Source of the DNA: Gemmatimonadota bacterium
GTDB taxonomy: Bacteria; Gemmatimonadota; Gemmatimonadetes; Gemmatimonadales; Gemmatimonadaceae
Assembly (NCBI GenBank): GCA_016712265.1
Contig: JADJRJ010000030.1
Coordinates: 1 to 64,000, forward strand
Direction of reading: 5' to 3'
DNA: 64,000 nt
Made by a program: the position numbers and the translations under genes. The notes below the pieces were generated by a model. It did not search any database. It was not told the DNA's origin and saw only the letters and a list, made by a program, of their open reading frames with translations. Of this stretch, positions 19,160 through 27,977 are shown piece after piece. How positions within the stretch are numbered: position 1 is the first letter of the stretch; each line of letters starts with the position of its first letter.

Positions 19160-19936
19160 ATGAGGCTCACCTTTCTCGGCACCGGCACCAGCTTTGGCGT
19201 GCCCCAGATTGGCTGTCCGTGTGCGGTCTGCGCCTCCACGGACCCGCGTGACAAGCGCACCCGCTGCGGCGCGGTGATCGAGTCGGCGACCGGCACGCGG
19301 ATCCTGTTCGACACTCCGCCCGAACTCCGCCTGCAAGTGATTGCGTGCGGCATCGATCGCATCGACGCGGTCTTCTTCACGCACGATCACGCTGACCACA
19401 TCCACGGGATCGACGACCTGCGAGCGTTCACCGTGCGGCAGCGGGGAGCCCTCCCGATGTATGGGCCGCCGGAGACGCTGCGGCGCCTGCACGAACGCTT
19501 CCGCTACATCTTCGATGACGGAATGCAGCCACTGCCGGGGACGTCAAAGCCGGAGGGGATGGCCCGCCCGATCGAGGATGGCGACATCAGTCGCGTGGGT
19601 GACCTGGAGGTGCAGGCGATCGCGGTGCCCCATGGGCTCGTGCGCGTCTTTGGCTACCGGGTGGGTCCGATCGCCTACGTCACCGACGCCAAGACCGTCC
19701 CCGTGGAGACGGTGGACCGGCTGCGCGGCGTTGAGGTCCTCGTGTTGAATGCCTTGTTCCACAAGGCGCATCCGACGCACCTGAGCATCAGCGACGCGGT
19801 GAGTGTCGCGCAGCAGGTGGGCGCCCGGCGGACCTACCTCACGCACCTGACGCACGAAAATTTCCACGCGGCGCTAGAGGCCGAGCTGCCGGCGGGGATC
19901 GTACCGGCGTACGACGGCCTGGTGGTCGAACTGTGA
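19160..19936 (+). CDS. PhnP-like MBL-fold metallohydrolase
   Basis: This 258-aa protein has FLGTGTSFGVPQIGCPCAVC at the start, where the Cys-rich GCPCAVC matches the structural zinc loop of PhnP-type enzymes. The metal motif FFTHDHADHIHGIDDLRAF (about 70-88), IAVPHG (about 156), AYVTDAK (about 172) and HLTHENF complete the beta-lactamase fold. Relatives hydrolyse cyclic phosphodiesters such as ribosyl-1,2-cyclic phosphate; the true substrate is unknown. The gap to pyk is 62 nt and pgi follows by 40 nt, all on the same strand. Confidence 0.85.
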   Translation: MRLTFLGTGTSFGVPQIGCPCAVCASTDPRDKRTRCGAVIESATGTRILFDTPPELRLQVIACGIDRIDAVFFTHDHADHIHGIDDLRAFTVRQRGALPMYGPPETLRRLHERFRYIFDDGMQPLPGTSKPEGMARPIEDGDISRVGDLEVQAIAVPHGLVRVFGYRVGPIAYVTDAKTVPVETVDRLRGVEVLVLNALFHKAHPTHLSISDAVSVAQQVGARRTYLTHLTHENFHAALEAELPAGIVPAYDGLVVEL

Positions 19937-19976
19937 TGATGGCACTTCACCTGACGGGACGAGGAGAGACGCGGCG

Positions 19977-21359
19977 ATGAGCATCACGCTGGACTACACC
20001 TTCATGCTGTCCGAGGCGGTGCGGGGCGGGGTGCCGCGCGCCGACTTGCGGGGCGCCGACGTGGCCTTTCGCGCGGCCGCCGCCGATGTGGAGCGGCGGC
20101 GGGCGTCAGGTGAGCTGGGCTTCATTGGCCTGCCCGGCAACATGTCGTTGGTCGAATCGGTCGAGCGTTTTGTGGCAGGCACGGCCGGCCGCTACACGGA
20201 TGTCGTGCTTCTCGGGATCGGCGGGTCGTCGCTCGGGCCGGTGGCCCTGCGTACCGCCTTGCGTCCCCCGCACTGGAACCAGCTGGACGCCGCGGCGCGC
20301 GGCGGTTTTCCGCGCCTCCACGTGCTGGACAACGTGGACCCACATACGATCGACGCGGTGGTTACGCGCGTCACGCTCGCCGACACGCTGTTCCTGGTGG
20401 TGTCCAAGTCCGGCGGGACCGCAGAGACGATGGCCCAGTACCTGGTCGTCCGCTCGCGTCTCGTCGCTGCGGGACTATCCCTGGCGCGACACCTGTGCTT
20501 CGTGACTGACCCGGCCAAGGGGGCGCTGCGGCCGATCGCGACGGCGGAAGGCATTCCGGCTTTGGACATTCCCGCCAACGTCGGTGGGCGTTTCAGTGTG
20601 TTGTCGCCGGTGGGCACGCTGCCCGCGGCGTTGATGGGGATCGACATCCGCGCCCTGCTGGGCGGGGCCGCGGACATGGCGACGCGCTGTGCGACCCCTG
20701 AGCTTGACCGGAATCCGGCCGGGATCTGGGCCGTGCTCCAGTGGTTGGCGGATACTCGAGGGGGCAAACCGATCCATGTGTTGCTTCCCTACAGTGACCC
20801 GCTGCGCGACCTGGCGCTCTGGTTCGTGCAGCTGTGGGCCGAAAGCCTGGGGAAGATCCAGCCCGGTGGCGCGCACGTCGGCCCCACCCCGGTGCCCGCC
20901 CTGGGGGCCACCGACCAGCACAGCCAGGTCCAGCTGTTCATGGAGGGCCCCGAGGACAAGACGGTGACCTTCATCGCGGTGGAGCAGCCGGACGTGGATG
21001 TCACGATACCCGCCCTTCACTCGGACGTCCCGGACCTGGCCTACCTGGCCGGCCACTCGCTCTGGGAGCTGCTGAACACGGAGCGACGGGCCACCGCCGG
21101 GGCGCTGGCCTCACGCGGTCGGCCCAGTGCAACGATCACCCTCGAACGGGTGGATCCCTGGCACCTCGGCGGCCTGATGATGTTCTTCGAGCTCGCGACG
21201 GCCTACGCCGGGGCGCTATACGGGGTCAACGCCTTCGACCAGCCCGGGGTGGAGCAGGGGAAACTCTTCACCTACGGGATCATGGGGCGCCCGGGCTTTG
21301 ACGCCGCGCGGGAAGCGTTCGAGCGCCTGCCGCAGCCGTCAGCGGATTGCCGGGTGTAG
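19977..21359 (+). CDS. pgi: Glucose-6-phosphate isomerase
   Basis: The 460-aa protein starts at ATG 19977 behind a GAGGAGAG ribosome site. VVLLGIGGSSLGPVALRTAL, LFLVVSKSGGTAETMAQYL (sugar-phosphate binding), GGRFSVLSPVGTLPAALMGI (second phosphate and catalytic region), DQHSQVQLFMEGPEDKT and GVNAFDQPGVEQGK near the C-terminus are all family hallmarks. It interconverts glucose-6-phosphate and fructose-6-phosphate. The size is between bacterial short forms (about 450) and the longer 550-residue type. It links the transaldolase and pyruvate kinase upstream to the aldolase downstream. Confidence 0.95.
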   Translation: MSITLDYTFMLSEAVRGGVPRADLRGADVAFRAAAADVERRRASGELGFIGLPGNMSLVESVERFVAGTAGRYTDVVLLGIGGSSLGPVALRTALRPPHWNQLDAAARGGFPRLHVLDNVDPHTIDAVVTRVTLADTLFLVVSKSGGTAETMAQYLVVRSRLVAAGLSLARHLCFVTDPAKGALRPIATAEGIPALDIPANVGGRFSVLSPVGTLPAALMGIDIRALLGGAADMATRCATPELDRNPAGIWAVLQWLADTRGGKPIHVLLPYSDPLRDLALWFVQLWAESLGKIQPGGAHVGPTPVPALGATDQHSQVQLFMEGPEDKTVTFIAVEQPDVDVTIPALHSDVPDLAYLAGHSLWELLNTERRATAGALASRGRPSATITLERVDPWHLGGLMMFFELATAYAGALYGVNAFDQPGVEQGKLFTYGIMGRPGFDAAREAFERLPQPSADCRV

Positions 21360-21450
21360 GGGCCCGCACAGGTGATGTAACTTTGGCCCGTCGCCGCCAG
21401 TCTCCCCGGCAAACGTGGTACCCGCCACATCCTCCGAACGCTCGATTGCC

Positions 21451-22872
21451 ATGACTGCTCCGATCTCTGCCCACTCCGCCCTTGGCCAGGCCGTCACCCG
21501 CGTTGACGCCAAGGTGACCGTCCACGACGAAAGCGCCCTCGCCGGCCCGGCCATGGACGCGGTGGTCCGCGATGCGGTCTTCGGCGAGGCCAAGGCGAAG
21601 GACTATGCGCGCTGGCTGCTGTGGGAGCTTGGACAGGCGGTGGGGGTCCGGCCGTGCTCCATCCACGACCTCTACATGGCGCGCGGCCGCGGCGAGACCC
21701 ACGGCTTCACGGTCCCGGCGATCAACGTGCGTGGCGCCTCGTACGACACTGCGCGCTCGATCTTTCGCGTCGCGAAGTCCATGGACGCCGGGGCGTTCCT
21801 CCTCGAGATCGCGCGCTCCGAAATTGCCTACACCGATCAGCGGCCTTCGGAGTACGTCGCGGTCATGCTCGCCGCGGCGCTCCGCGAAGGCTTTCGAGGG
21901 CCGCTGTTCATCCAGGGCGACCACTTCCAGGTCAACCACAAGAAGTTCGCCGCCGATCCGGTCACCGAGGTCGATGCAGTGAAGAAGCTGGCCAACGAGG
22001 CGATCGAGGCCGGCTTCTACAACATCGACGTGGACACGTCGACCCTGGTGGATCTCTCCAAGCCCACCCTGGTGGAGCAGCAGCGCCTGAACTACGAGAT
22101 CTGCGCCGAGATCACCCGCTACATTCGCGAGCGCGAACCCAAGGGAGTGAACGTGTCGATCGGTGGGGAAATCGGCGAAGTGGGGACGGAGAACTCGACC
22201 GTCCACGAGCTGCGGGCGTTTATGGACGGCTACAACGCCGCGCTGGCGCGCGTGGCCCCCGGGGCCGTGGGGCTCAGCAAGATCTCGGTGCAGTCGGGGA
22301 CCTCGCACGGTGGGGTTGTGCTGGCCGACGGCTCGATCGCCGATGTCAAGCTGGACCTGAACACGCTGGAAGAGTTGTCGGTGGTGGCGCGCAAGGAGTA
22401 TGGATTGTCCGGCGCGGTCCAGCATGGCGCGTCGACCCTGCCGGACGATGCGTTCCACAACTTCCCGCGCACAGAAACCGCCGAGATCCACCTGGCGACG
22501 AACTTCCAGAACATGCTGTACGATCACCTGCCTGCCGGGTTGCGGGACGAGATCTACGGTTGGCTGCGGGAGAACGCGAAGGACGAACGCAAGGCGACCG
22601 ACTCCGACGAGCAGTTCTTCTACAAGACCCGCAAGAAGGCGTTAGGGCCGTTCAAGGCGAAGCTCTGGGCGCTCCCGGCGGACGCGATGGCGCGGCTGGC
22701 CGCGGCGTACGACGCGAAGTTCACCTTCCTCTTTACCCAGTTGGGGATGCGAGGGACGCGCGCGATCGTGAAGCAAACGGTCAAGCCGCTCGCGGTGCAT
22801 CGCCCGTTGCCCGGCACGCCGGGGGCCGTGGTGGTTGAGGCCGCGCCGGACGACGCGACGCTGAGCGATTGA
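21451..22872 (+). CDS. Class II fructose-bisphosphate aldolase-family protein
   Basis: From ATG 21451 the protein has 473 residues, well above the usual 280-360. About 70 N-terminal residues precede the barrel. The metal-binding core is FIQGDHFQVNHKKF (about residue 155), then FYNIDVDTSTLVDLSKP and VSIGGEIGEVGTENSTVHEL (zinc ligands), SVQSGTSHGGVVLADG, and HGASTLPDDAFHNFPRTETA with IHLATNFQNMLYDHLP. It would cleave fructose-1,6-bisphosphate to triose phosphates, consistent with the surrounding glycolytic genes, but the size and long C-terminal segment could also mean a tagatose- or other ketose-bisphosphate substrate. An in-frame GTG at 21415 is an alternative start. The stop overlaps the next TTG. 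Confidence 0.85.
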   Translation: MTAPISAHSALGQAVTRVDAKVTVHDESALAGPAMDAVVRDAVFGEAKAKDYARWLLWELGQAVGVRPCSIHDLYMARGRGETHGFTVPAINVRGASYDTARSIFRVAKSMDAGAFLLEIARSEIAYTDQRPSEYVAVMLAAALREGFRGPLFIQGDHFQVNHKKFAADPVTEVDAVKKLANEAIEAGFYNIDVDTSTLVDLSKPTLVEQQRLNYEICAEITRYIREREPKGVNVSIGGEIGEVGTENSTVHELRAFMDGYNAALARVAPGAVGLSKISVQSGTSHGGVVLADGSIADVKLDLNTLEELSVVARKEYGLSGAVQHGASTLPDDAFHNFPRTETAEIHLATNFQNMLYDHLPAGLRDEIYGWLRENAKDERKATDSDEQFFYKTRKKALGPFKAKLWALPADAMARLAAAYDAKFTFLFTQLGMRGTRAIVKQTVKPLAVHRPLPGTPGAVVVEAAPDDATLSD

Positions 22873-23783
22873 CCCTCTCGGGGCTCCGGCAGCAGGCGAT
22901 TCGCGTCGCCCTCGCGCTGGGCGACTACGCCCGCCGCGTCTGGGTGAATTCCGGCGAGGATCGGATCTTCTTCCTCGCCGGGGCCATTGCCTTCAACATC
23001 CTGCTGGCCGCCGTCCCGTTCGTGTTGTTGCTGATGTCGGGGCTGACCTATGTCCTCGGCCTCTCGGAGGACGCCTCGATTGCCGAGGTGGTGGCACTGG
23101 TCGACCGGTTCCTGCCCCCGCAGGTCGCATCGGCCGAGGCCGTGCACCGCCTCATCGCGGACGTCGTCGCCGCCCGACAGTCGTTAGGGGTGTACGGGGC
23201 CCTGCTGTACGTCTGGTTCTCCACGCGGCTCTTCGGGTCGCTGCGGACCGTGCTCGCCGACATCTTCGACATCGAGACCGACCGGAGCATCCTGTCGGGG
23301 AAGTGGTTCGATGTGCGGATCACCGTGTACTCGACCATCCTCCTGCTGGCCTGGGTGGCGCTGTCGCTCTACCTCGCCGTCGCACGCTCCCGCGGGCTGG
23401 GGATCCTGGCCGAGGCGGGGGTGCAGGCAGAGGTGATGGGATGGCTGGAGTATGCCGCCGGCCGGGCGATCGCCTTTGGCTTTGTGGTCGCCATCCTCTT
23501 TTCGCTGTACAAGGTGCTGCCCAACCGTCGCATTCGATGGCGGCAGGCGCTGGTGGGTGCGGTGTCGTCGGCGGTGCTCCTGGAGATCGCGCGCAACTTA
23601 TGGACGGCGTACACCAAGTCGTTTGATCCCGGCTCGGTGTATAGCGGCACTCTGTACGCCCTCATTTCGGTGGTCTTCTGGGTCTACTACGCGGCGCTGA
23701 TGTTCATCCTGGGCGGCGAGGTGGCGCAGGCGCACGAACTCCGCCGCGTTAGGCGGCTGCAACGTGCCCGTTTTGACGCCTGA
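22869..23783 (+). CDS. YihY/BrkB-family inner-membrane protein
   Basis: It starts at TTG 22869, overlapping the aldolase stop (TTGA), and has 304 aa. AIAFNILLAAVPFVLLLMSG (helix 1, about residue 38) and YGALLYVWFSTRLFGSLRTV are the family core. Further helices are VYSTILLLAWVALSLYLAVA, AIAFGFVVAILFSLYKVLPN and YALISVVFWVYYAALMFILG. YihY/BrkB proteins (once misnamed RNase BN) are six-helix membrane proteins of unsettled function, possibly transport of anionic lipids or solutes. The C-terminus is Arg-rich and cytoplasmic. Confidence 0.88.
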   Translation: MTLSGLRQQAIRVALALGDYARRVWVNSGEDRIFFLAGAIAFNILLAAVPFVLLLMSGLTYVLGLSEDASIAEVVALVDRFLPPQVASAEAVHRLIADVVAARQSLGVYGALLYVWFSTRLFGSLRTVLADIFDIETDRSILSGKWFDVRITVYSTILLLAWVALSLYLAVARSRGLGILAEAGVQAEVMGWLEYAAGRAIAFGFVVAILFSLYKVLPNRRIRWRQALVGAVSSAVLLEIARNLWTAYTKSFDPGSVYSGTLYALISVVFWVYYAALMFILGGEVAQAHELRRVRRLQRARFDA

Positions 23784-23817
23784 CGCCCCGGGGAAGCCCG
23801 GGTAGATTCGAGGCGCT

Positions 23818-23834
23818 GTCTGCCGTCTGCCGTC
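23818..23834 (+). repeat. Heptad repeat copy B (TCTGCCG units)
   Basis: GTCTGCCGTCTGCCGTC holds two TCTGCCG units and ends 16 nt before the threonine aldolase GTG. Copies at 25155 and 40614 (inverted on the plus strand) have the same orientation relative to the following gene. Confidence 0.65.
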
Positions 23835-23850
23835 CTCTGTCCATCTTCCC

Positions 23851-24930
23851 GTGATCGACCTTCGCTCCGACACCGTCACGCGCCCCACCCCCGAGATGCG
23901 CCAGGCGATTGCCAGCGCCGTCGTCGGGGACGACTACCTCGATGGCGATCCCACCACGCGCCGGCTGGAGGAGGAGGTCGCCCGGCGGTTCGGCAAGGAA
24001 CGTGGGTTGTTCTTTCCCAGCGGGACCATGGCCAACCAGGGGGCCATCTGGGCGCTGGGGGAGCCCGGCACCGAGCTGTATGTGGATCGCCACGCGCATA
24101 TCGTCGATCGCGAGCTGGCGGCCGCGTCTGCCCTGGCGGGGATGCAACTGCGTACGGTTGAGGGCGACGGGCCGATGATGGATGCGGTCGACCTGGAAGG
24201 CACCATCCGGCATCCTTCGCCGTTTTTCCCGCGCGCGACCCTGCTCTGCCTGGAGAACACGCACAACAGCGCCGGTGGCATGGTGATCCCGCGCGCCGGG
24301 ATCCAGGCCATGAGCCAGGTCGCGCGCCGGCACGGGATGCGAGTGCACCTCGATGGGGCTCGACTCTGGAACGCCTGCGTGGCGACCGGGACGGGGCTGG
24401 CCGAATTCGGCGAGCTGGCGGATACGGTCATGGTCTCCTTTTCCAAGGGACTCGGCGCGCCGGCTGGGGCGGTCCTGGTGGGTGATGCCGTGGCGATCGG
24501 CCGAGCCGACGAACACCGAAAGCGGTTGGGCGGCGTGATGCGGCAGAGCGGGATCCTCGCGGCGGGGTGCTTGCACGGCCTTGAGTACCACTTGGACCGG
24601 CTGGTGACGGATCACCACCATGCGGCCGAGTTTGCGGCCGTCGTCGATCGCGCGATTGCGGCGTCCGTCGTACCGCCGGAGACCAATATCGTGATGATCG
24701 ACCTTGCCCCCGGGATGTCGGCGCACGACGTGGCAGGTCGCGCGCGCGAAGCGGGGGTGGCCATGGGGGTGTGGACCTCGTCGCGGCTCCGTACGGTCTT
24801 TCACCTCGATGTGTCGGCCGCAGAGGTGCAGCGCGCGGGCGAGGTGGTCCTGGCGGCGCTCGACGAGTCGTGGCGCGCCCTCGGCGATACGTCTGAATGG
24901 CCGGTGGCGGAGGGGGGAGGCACCGCCTAG
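23851..24930 (+). CDS. ltaE: Low-specificity L-threonine aldolase
   Basis: GTG 23851 starts VIDLRSDTVTRPTPEMRQAI, the family signature. It has 359 aa, a PLP-dependent fold type I enzyme. DDYLDGDPTTRRLEEEVARR, FFPSGTMANQGAIWAL, LLCLENTHNSAGGMVIP, VHLDGARLWNA (PLP-binding Asp) and VMVSFSKGLGAPAGAVLVG (Schiff-base Lys, about residue 202) are all present. It cleaves threonine or allo-threonine to glycine and acetaldehyde. Rare starts and the heptad repeat in its leader are the only oddities. The SRP RNA gene follows immediately. Confidence 0.95.
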   Translation: MIDLRSDTVTRPTPEMRQAIASAVVGDDYLDGDPTTRRLEEEVARRFGKERGLFFPSGTMANQGAIWALGEPGTELYVDRHAHIVDRELAAASALAGMQLRTVEGDGPMMDAVDLEGTIRHPSPFFPRATLLCLENTHNSAGGMVIPRAGIQAMSQVARRHGMRVHLDGARLWNACVATGTGLAEFGELADTVMVSFSKGLGAPAGAVLVGDAVAIGRADEHRKRLGGVMRQSGILAAGCLHGLEYHLDRLVTDHHHAAEFAAVVDRAIAASVVPPETNIVMIDLAPGMSAHDVAGRAREAGVAMGVWTSSRLRTVFHLDVSAAEVQRAGEVVLAALDESWRALGDTSEWPVAEGGGTA

Positions 24931-24941
24931 CTTTCCCTTCG

Positions 24942-25037
24942 CTCCAGGTCCCGAAGGGCGTAAGTGCGCCAACCCCGTGAGGACCCCGAAGGTAGCAGCG
25001 GTACGCGATGTCGAGCGTCGCTTCGTCAGACCTGGAG
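24942..25037 (+). ncRNA. ffs: Signal recognition particle RNA (small bacterial type)
   Basis: CTCCAGGTC (24942-24950) pairs with GACCTGGAG (25029-25037) as the closing stem of a roughly 96-nt hairpin. Near the apex GTGAGGACCCCGAAGGTAGC, continuing AGCGGTA, matches the conserved SRP domain IV, including the internal loop that binds Ffh and the capping tetraloop region. The RNA scaffolds Ffh for co-translational protein targeting. Its location just upstream of dnaX-ybaB-recR is the same as in many bacteria and strongly supports the call. Confidence 0.9.
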
Positions 25038-25154
25038 TATCGCGCGGGGTGTTGATCGTGGGTCGATCAAGCCCCGCGCGAGTCGTTGGTGGGGTGCTTG
25101 TTCCCTGTTCCCGATGGCTGGGGCTTGCAGGTAGCCGACGATCGACGAATCGCG

Positions 25155-25177
25155 GTCTGCCGTCTGCCGTCTGCCGT
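25155..25177 (+). repeat. Heptad repeat copy C (three TCTGCCG units)
   Basis: This is the longest copy: three consecutive TCTGCCG units, preceded by G and followed by T. It is followed by TTTTTCG, 30 nt before the dnaX start and about 120 nt after the SRP RNA. Confidence 0.7.
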
Positions 25178-25207
25178 TTTTCGTTCCTCCGATCCTCGTC
25201 CTCCAGC

Positions 25208-26989
25208 GTGCTCGCCCTCGCCCGAAAGTACCGCCCGCGGAACTTCAAGACCGTCGCCGTGCAGTCGCATGTCTCGACGACGCTGAAGGGCGCGATCGCG
25301 CGTGGTCGCGTGGCGCACGGCTACTTGTTGTGCGGCCCGCGTGGCGTCGGAAAGACGACCCTCGCGCGCGTGCTGGCGATGGCACTGAATTGCGAGGACA
25401 AGCAGCCGGATGGCGAGCCGTGCGGGCGGTGTGCCTCCTGCGAGCGCATCTGGGCGGGGAGTGCCTCACTCGACGTGGTGGAGATCGACGCGGCGTCCAA
25501 TCGTGGGGTGGACGATGCCCGCGAGCTTCGCGAACGCGCGATGTACGCGCCGTCGGGCGATGACCGGTACAAGGTCTACATCGTCGATGAGGCCCACATG
25601 CTCACGCGTGAGGCCTGGAACGCCCTCCTGAAGATCCTCGAGGAGCCGCCGCCACGTGTGGTCTTTGTGTTCGCGACGACGGAGCCACAGAAAATCGCGC
25701 AGGCGGCGGCACCGGTCTTGTCCCGTCTGCAGCGGTTCGACTTCCGGCGCATGAGCCCCCGCGATATCCGGGAACGGTTGGGAGCCGTGCTCGCGGAGGA
25801 AGGGGTCCAGGCGGACGACGACGCCCTGGGGATGATCGCCCGCGCGGCCGACGGCTCCATGCGGGACGGCCTGTCGCTCACGGACCAGGTGCTATCGTTA
25901 GGCGCGGGGACCGTGACGGCGACCGCGGTGCGCGAGGCGCTCGGCTTGGTCGCGGAGGACGAATACCTCGCCATTCTTGACCTCGTGGCCGATCGGAGGG
26001 CCGGTGATGTCTTTCCCACGGTCTCCCGCCTCGCGGAGCAGGGGATCGACCTTGGCCAGTTCGTCACCGGGCTCGGAGAGATGCTGCGGGCGTACCTGGC
26101 CCTGTCCCTGGGGTCCGCGAGCGTGGAAGTGAGTGAGGCCGCGCGCGCCGGCCTCGAGGCACGCAAGGGACGGCTTTCCCCCGGCGACCTCCTCCGGATG
26201 CTCAACGGCCTCGCCGAGCTAGAGCCCAAGTTCCGGAAGAGCACGCAGCAACAGTTGCTGCTCGAGGCGCTCCTGGTCCGCTTCGCCCTGCTCGACCGCA
26301 CCATCGACCTCGAGGAAGTGCTCCGCGAGACCGGTGGTGGCAGCGGGGGCAGAGGGGGAGCGAGCGGCCCGCCGGCACGGCGCGCGGCCCCGGGGCCGGA
26401 GCGAGCACCCCAGCGCGGTGGTGAGGGCTATCGGGCGGCTCCGCCGGCCGAAGCCGCCTCTGCCATCCGGCGCGTCGCTGAACCGACCCCCGCGGCTCCC
26501 CCGGAGCGCCCCCAGCGGGCAGACGAGCGGCCGCAGCCCTCCCGAGGGGCCACACCGTCGGTGGCGACGGAAGTCGTGGCTGACAGGGCTCCCAGGGGCG
26601 GCAGCGGGCCGCGCCCCGTTTCGACCATGGACATCAATTCCGTGGTCGAGCGATGGGACGACATCACGGCGGCGGTGCGACTTGAACGTCCCCTCGTTGC
26701 CGCGGTCCTTGAGCACTCCCTGCCGACCGCTGTTACGGCGACCGGGCTCCTGACCATCCAGACCGATGCCGGCGACGAGGGTTCGGTTCCGGCGAAGGAC
26801 CTTCTTGCCGCGCTCATCCCGCACATCGCCGGTCTCACCAGGGTCGGGTTTGCCGGGCAGGCCGCGGCCTCGCGCCAGGCAACCCGGATGACCGCGGAGT
26901 CGGTGAAGTCAGACACCCTCGCCGCCCTTCGCAAGAAGTCGCCGATCATTGCGGCGGCGATCGACGCGCTCGACCTCGACCTCCTCTAG
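25208..26989 (+). CDS. dnaX: DNA polymerase III subunit gamma/tau
   Basis: From GTG 25208 (VLALARKYRPRNFKTVAVQS) the protein has 593 aa. Walker A is GPRGVGKTTLARVLA (about 42-56), the zinc site CGRCASCERIW (about 77), Walker B/DEAH-like VYIVDEAHMLTREAWNALLK and sensor FVFATTEPQKI. These form the clamp-loader AAA+ domain, followed by the oligomerisation domain (about 210-360). The middle (about 375-470) is a Pro/Ala/Arg-rich linker, and a C-terminal domain (about 475-593) resembles tau domain V. It loads the beta clamp and couples the polymerase. I see no obvious programmed frameshift site. It is followed within 20 nt by ybaB and then recR. Confidence 0.95.
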   Translation: MLALARKYRPRNFKTVAVQSHVSTTLKGAIARGRVAHGYLLCGPRGVGKTTLARVLAMALNCEDKQPDGEPCGRCASCERIWAGSASLDVVEIDAASNRGVDDARELRERAMYAPSGDDRYKVYIVDEAHMLTREAWNALLKILEEPPPRVVFVFATTEPQKIAQAAAPVLSRLQRFDFRRMSPRDIRERLGAVLAEEGVQADDDALGMIARAADGSMRDGLSLTDQVLSLGAGTVTATAVREALGLVAEDEYLAILDLVADRRAGDVFPTVSRLAEQGIDLGQFVTGLGEMLRAYLALSLGSASVEVSEAARAGLEARKGRLSPGDLLRMLNGLAELEPKFRKSTQQQLLLEALLVRFALLDRTIDLEEVLRETGGGSGGRGGASGPPARRAAPGPERAPQRGGEGYRAAPPAEAASAIRRVAEPTPAAPPERPQRADERPQPSRGATPSVATEVVADRAPRGGSGPRPVSTMDINSVVERWDDITAAVRLERPLVAAVLEHSLPTAVTATGLLTIQTDAGDEGSVPAKDLLAALIPHIAGLTRVGFAGQAAASRQATRMTAESVKSDTLAALRKKSPIIAAAIDALDLDLL

Positions 26990-27009
26990 CCACACTCACC
27001 CGCCAGGCC

Positions 27010-27339
27010 ATGGCCGACCTTTTCAAGATCCTGCAGCAGGCGCAGCAGGTGCAGTCAAAGATGGAGCAACTTCAGGAAGAGCTTGGCAGGCTTACAGTTA
27101 CGGGCTCGGCCGGAGGTGGTATGGTAAGTGTCGAGGCCGACGGCAAGGGGAATATCAAGAAGGTCAAGATCGACCCCGCAGCCGTGAATCCGGCCGATGT
27201 GGAGATGCTCGAGGACCTGGTGGTCGTCGCCATTACCGAGGCCCAGAAGCGGGCTGCGGAGAAGGCGAAGGACGCCACCCAGGCGGAGATGGGGAAGCTC
27301 ACCGGCGGGCTGAACCTGCCGTTCAAGCTCCCCTTCTAG
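27010..27339 (+). CDS. YbaB/EbfC nucleoid-associated protein
   Basis: At 109 aa it begins MADLFKILQQAQQVQSKMEQ, a long helix, followed by LGRLTVTGSAGGGMVSVEAD, the beta sheet, and IDPAAVNPADVEMLEDLVVV, ending with the Gly/Leu-rich GLNLPFKLPF. This is the tweezer-like YbaB/EbfC dimer that binds DNA and affects nucleoid structure and recombination. The position between dnaX and recR is its classic one. Confidence 0.94.
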   Translation: MADLFKILQQAQQVQSKMEQLQEELGRLTVTGSAGGGMVSVEADGKGNIKKVKIDPAAVNPADVEMLEDLVVVAITEAQKRAAEKAKDATQAEMGKLTGGLNLPFKLPF

Positions 27340-27352
27340 CTCCTCGACGCAC

Positions 27353-27943
27353 ATGTCCGCCATCGACGCGTTGGCGACCGAGCTGGCCCGGCTCCCGGGG
27401 ATCGGGCGGAAGACCGCACTCCGGCTGACCTACCACCTGCTCAAGCAGCCGCCGGACCAGGTGCAGCGTCTCGCACACGCGTTATCGGTGCTCCGCGAGC
27501 GGATCCACCCCTGCTCGAGCTGCTATAACCTCACGGAGGAGGCCGAATGTGCCATTTGCCGGGATCCGAGGCGTGACGGAACGCTCATCTGCGCCGTCGA
27601 AGAAGCAGCGGATATCAGTGCGATCGAGCGGGCGGGGGAGTACCGTGGTCGGTACCATGTGCTGGGGGGCAGGATCTCGCCCCTGGACGGCGTGGGTCCC
27701 GGCCAACTGACGGTTCGGGAGCTCGAGCGACGGGTCGCCGCGGGAGGGGTCACGGAGGTCATCGTGGCTACCAACCCGAGCGTGGAAGGGGAGGCAACGG
27801 CGCTGTACATCCAGCAGTCGCTCGCCCCATACCGTGTTCGGGTTTCGCGCATCGCTCGCGGACTTCCCCTGGGGGGAGACCTCGAGTTCGCGGACGGTGG
27901 CACGATCGCGCAGGCGTTGTTCGCCCGGCGCGAGATGACCTAG
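27353..27943 (+). CDS. recR: Recombination mediator RecR
   Basis: The 196-aa protein has the HhH-like start LARLPGIGRKTALRLTYHLL, a zinc finger CSSCYNLTEEAECAIC (about 58-73) and the Toprim segment ICAVEEAADISAIERAGEYR (about 82-101). YHVLGGRISPLDGVGPGQL and VIVATNPSVEGEATALYI follow. With RecF and RecO it loads RecA on SSB-coated gaps. It lies 13 nt after ybaB. It contains one of the few TTA codons outside the CGTTAGG context (GCG TTA TCG). Confidence 0.96.
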   Translation: MSAIDALATELARLPGIGRKTALRLTYHLLKQPPDQVQRLAHALSVLRERIHPCSSCYNLTEEAECAICRDPRRDGTLICAVEEAADISAIERAGEYRGRYHVLGGRISPLDGVGPGQLTVRELERRVAAGGVTEVIVATNPSVEGEATALYIQQSLAPYRVRVSRIARGLPLGGDLEFADGGTIAQALFARREMT

Positions 27944-27977
27944 GTGGATCGCTCCCGGTCTCCCTAACGAGTCGGGT

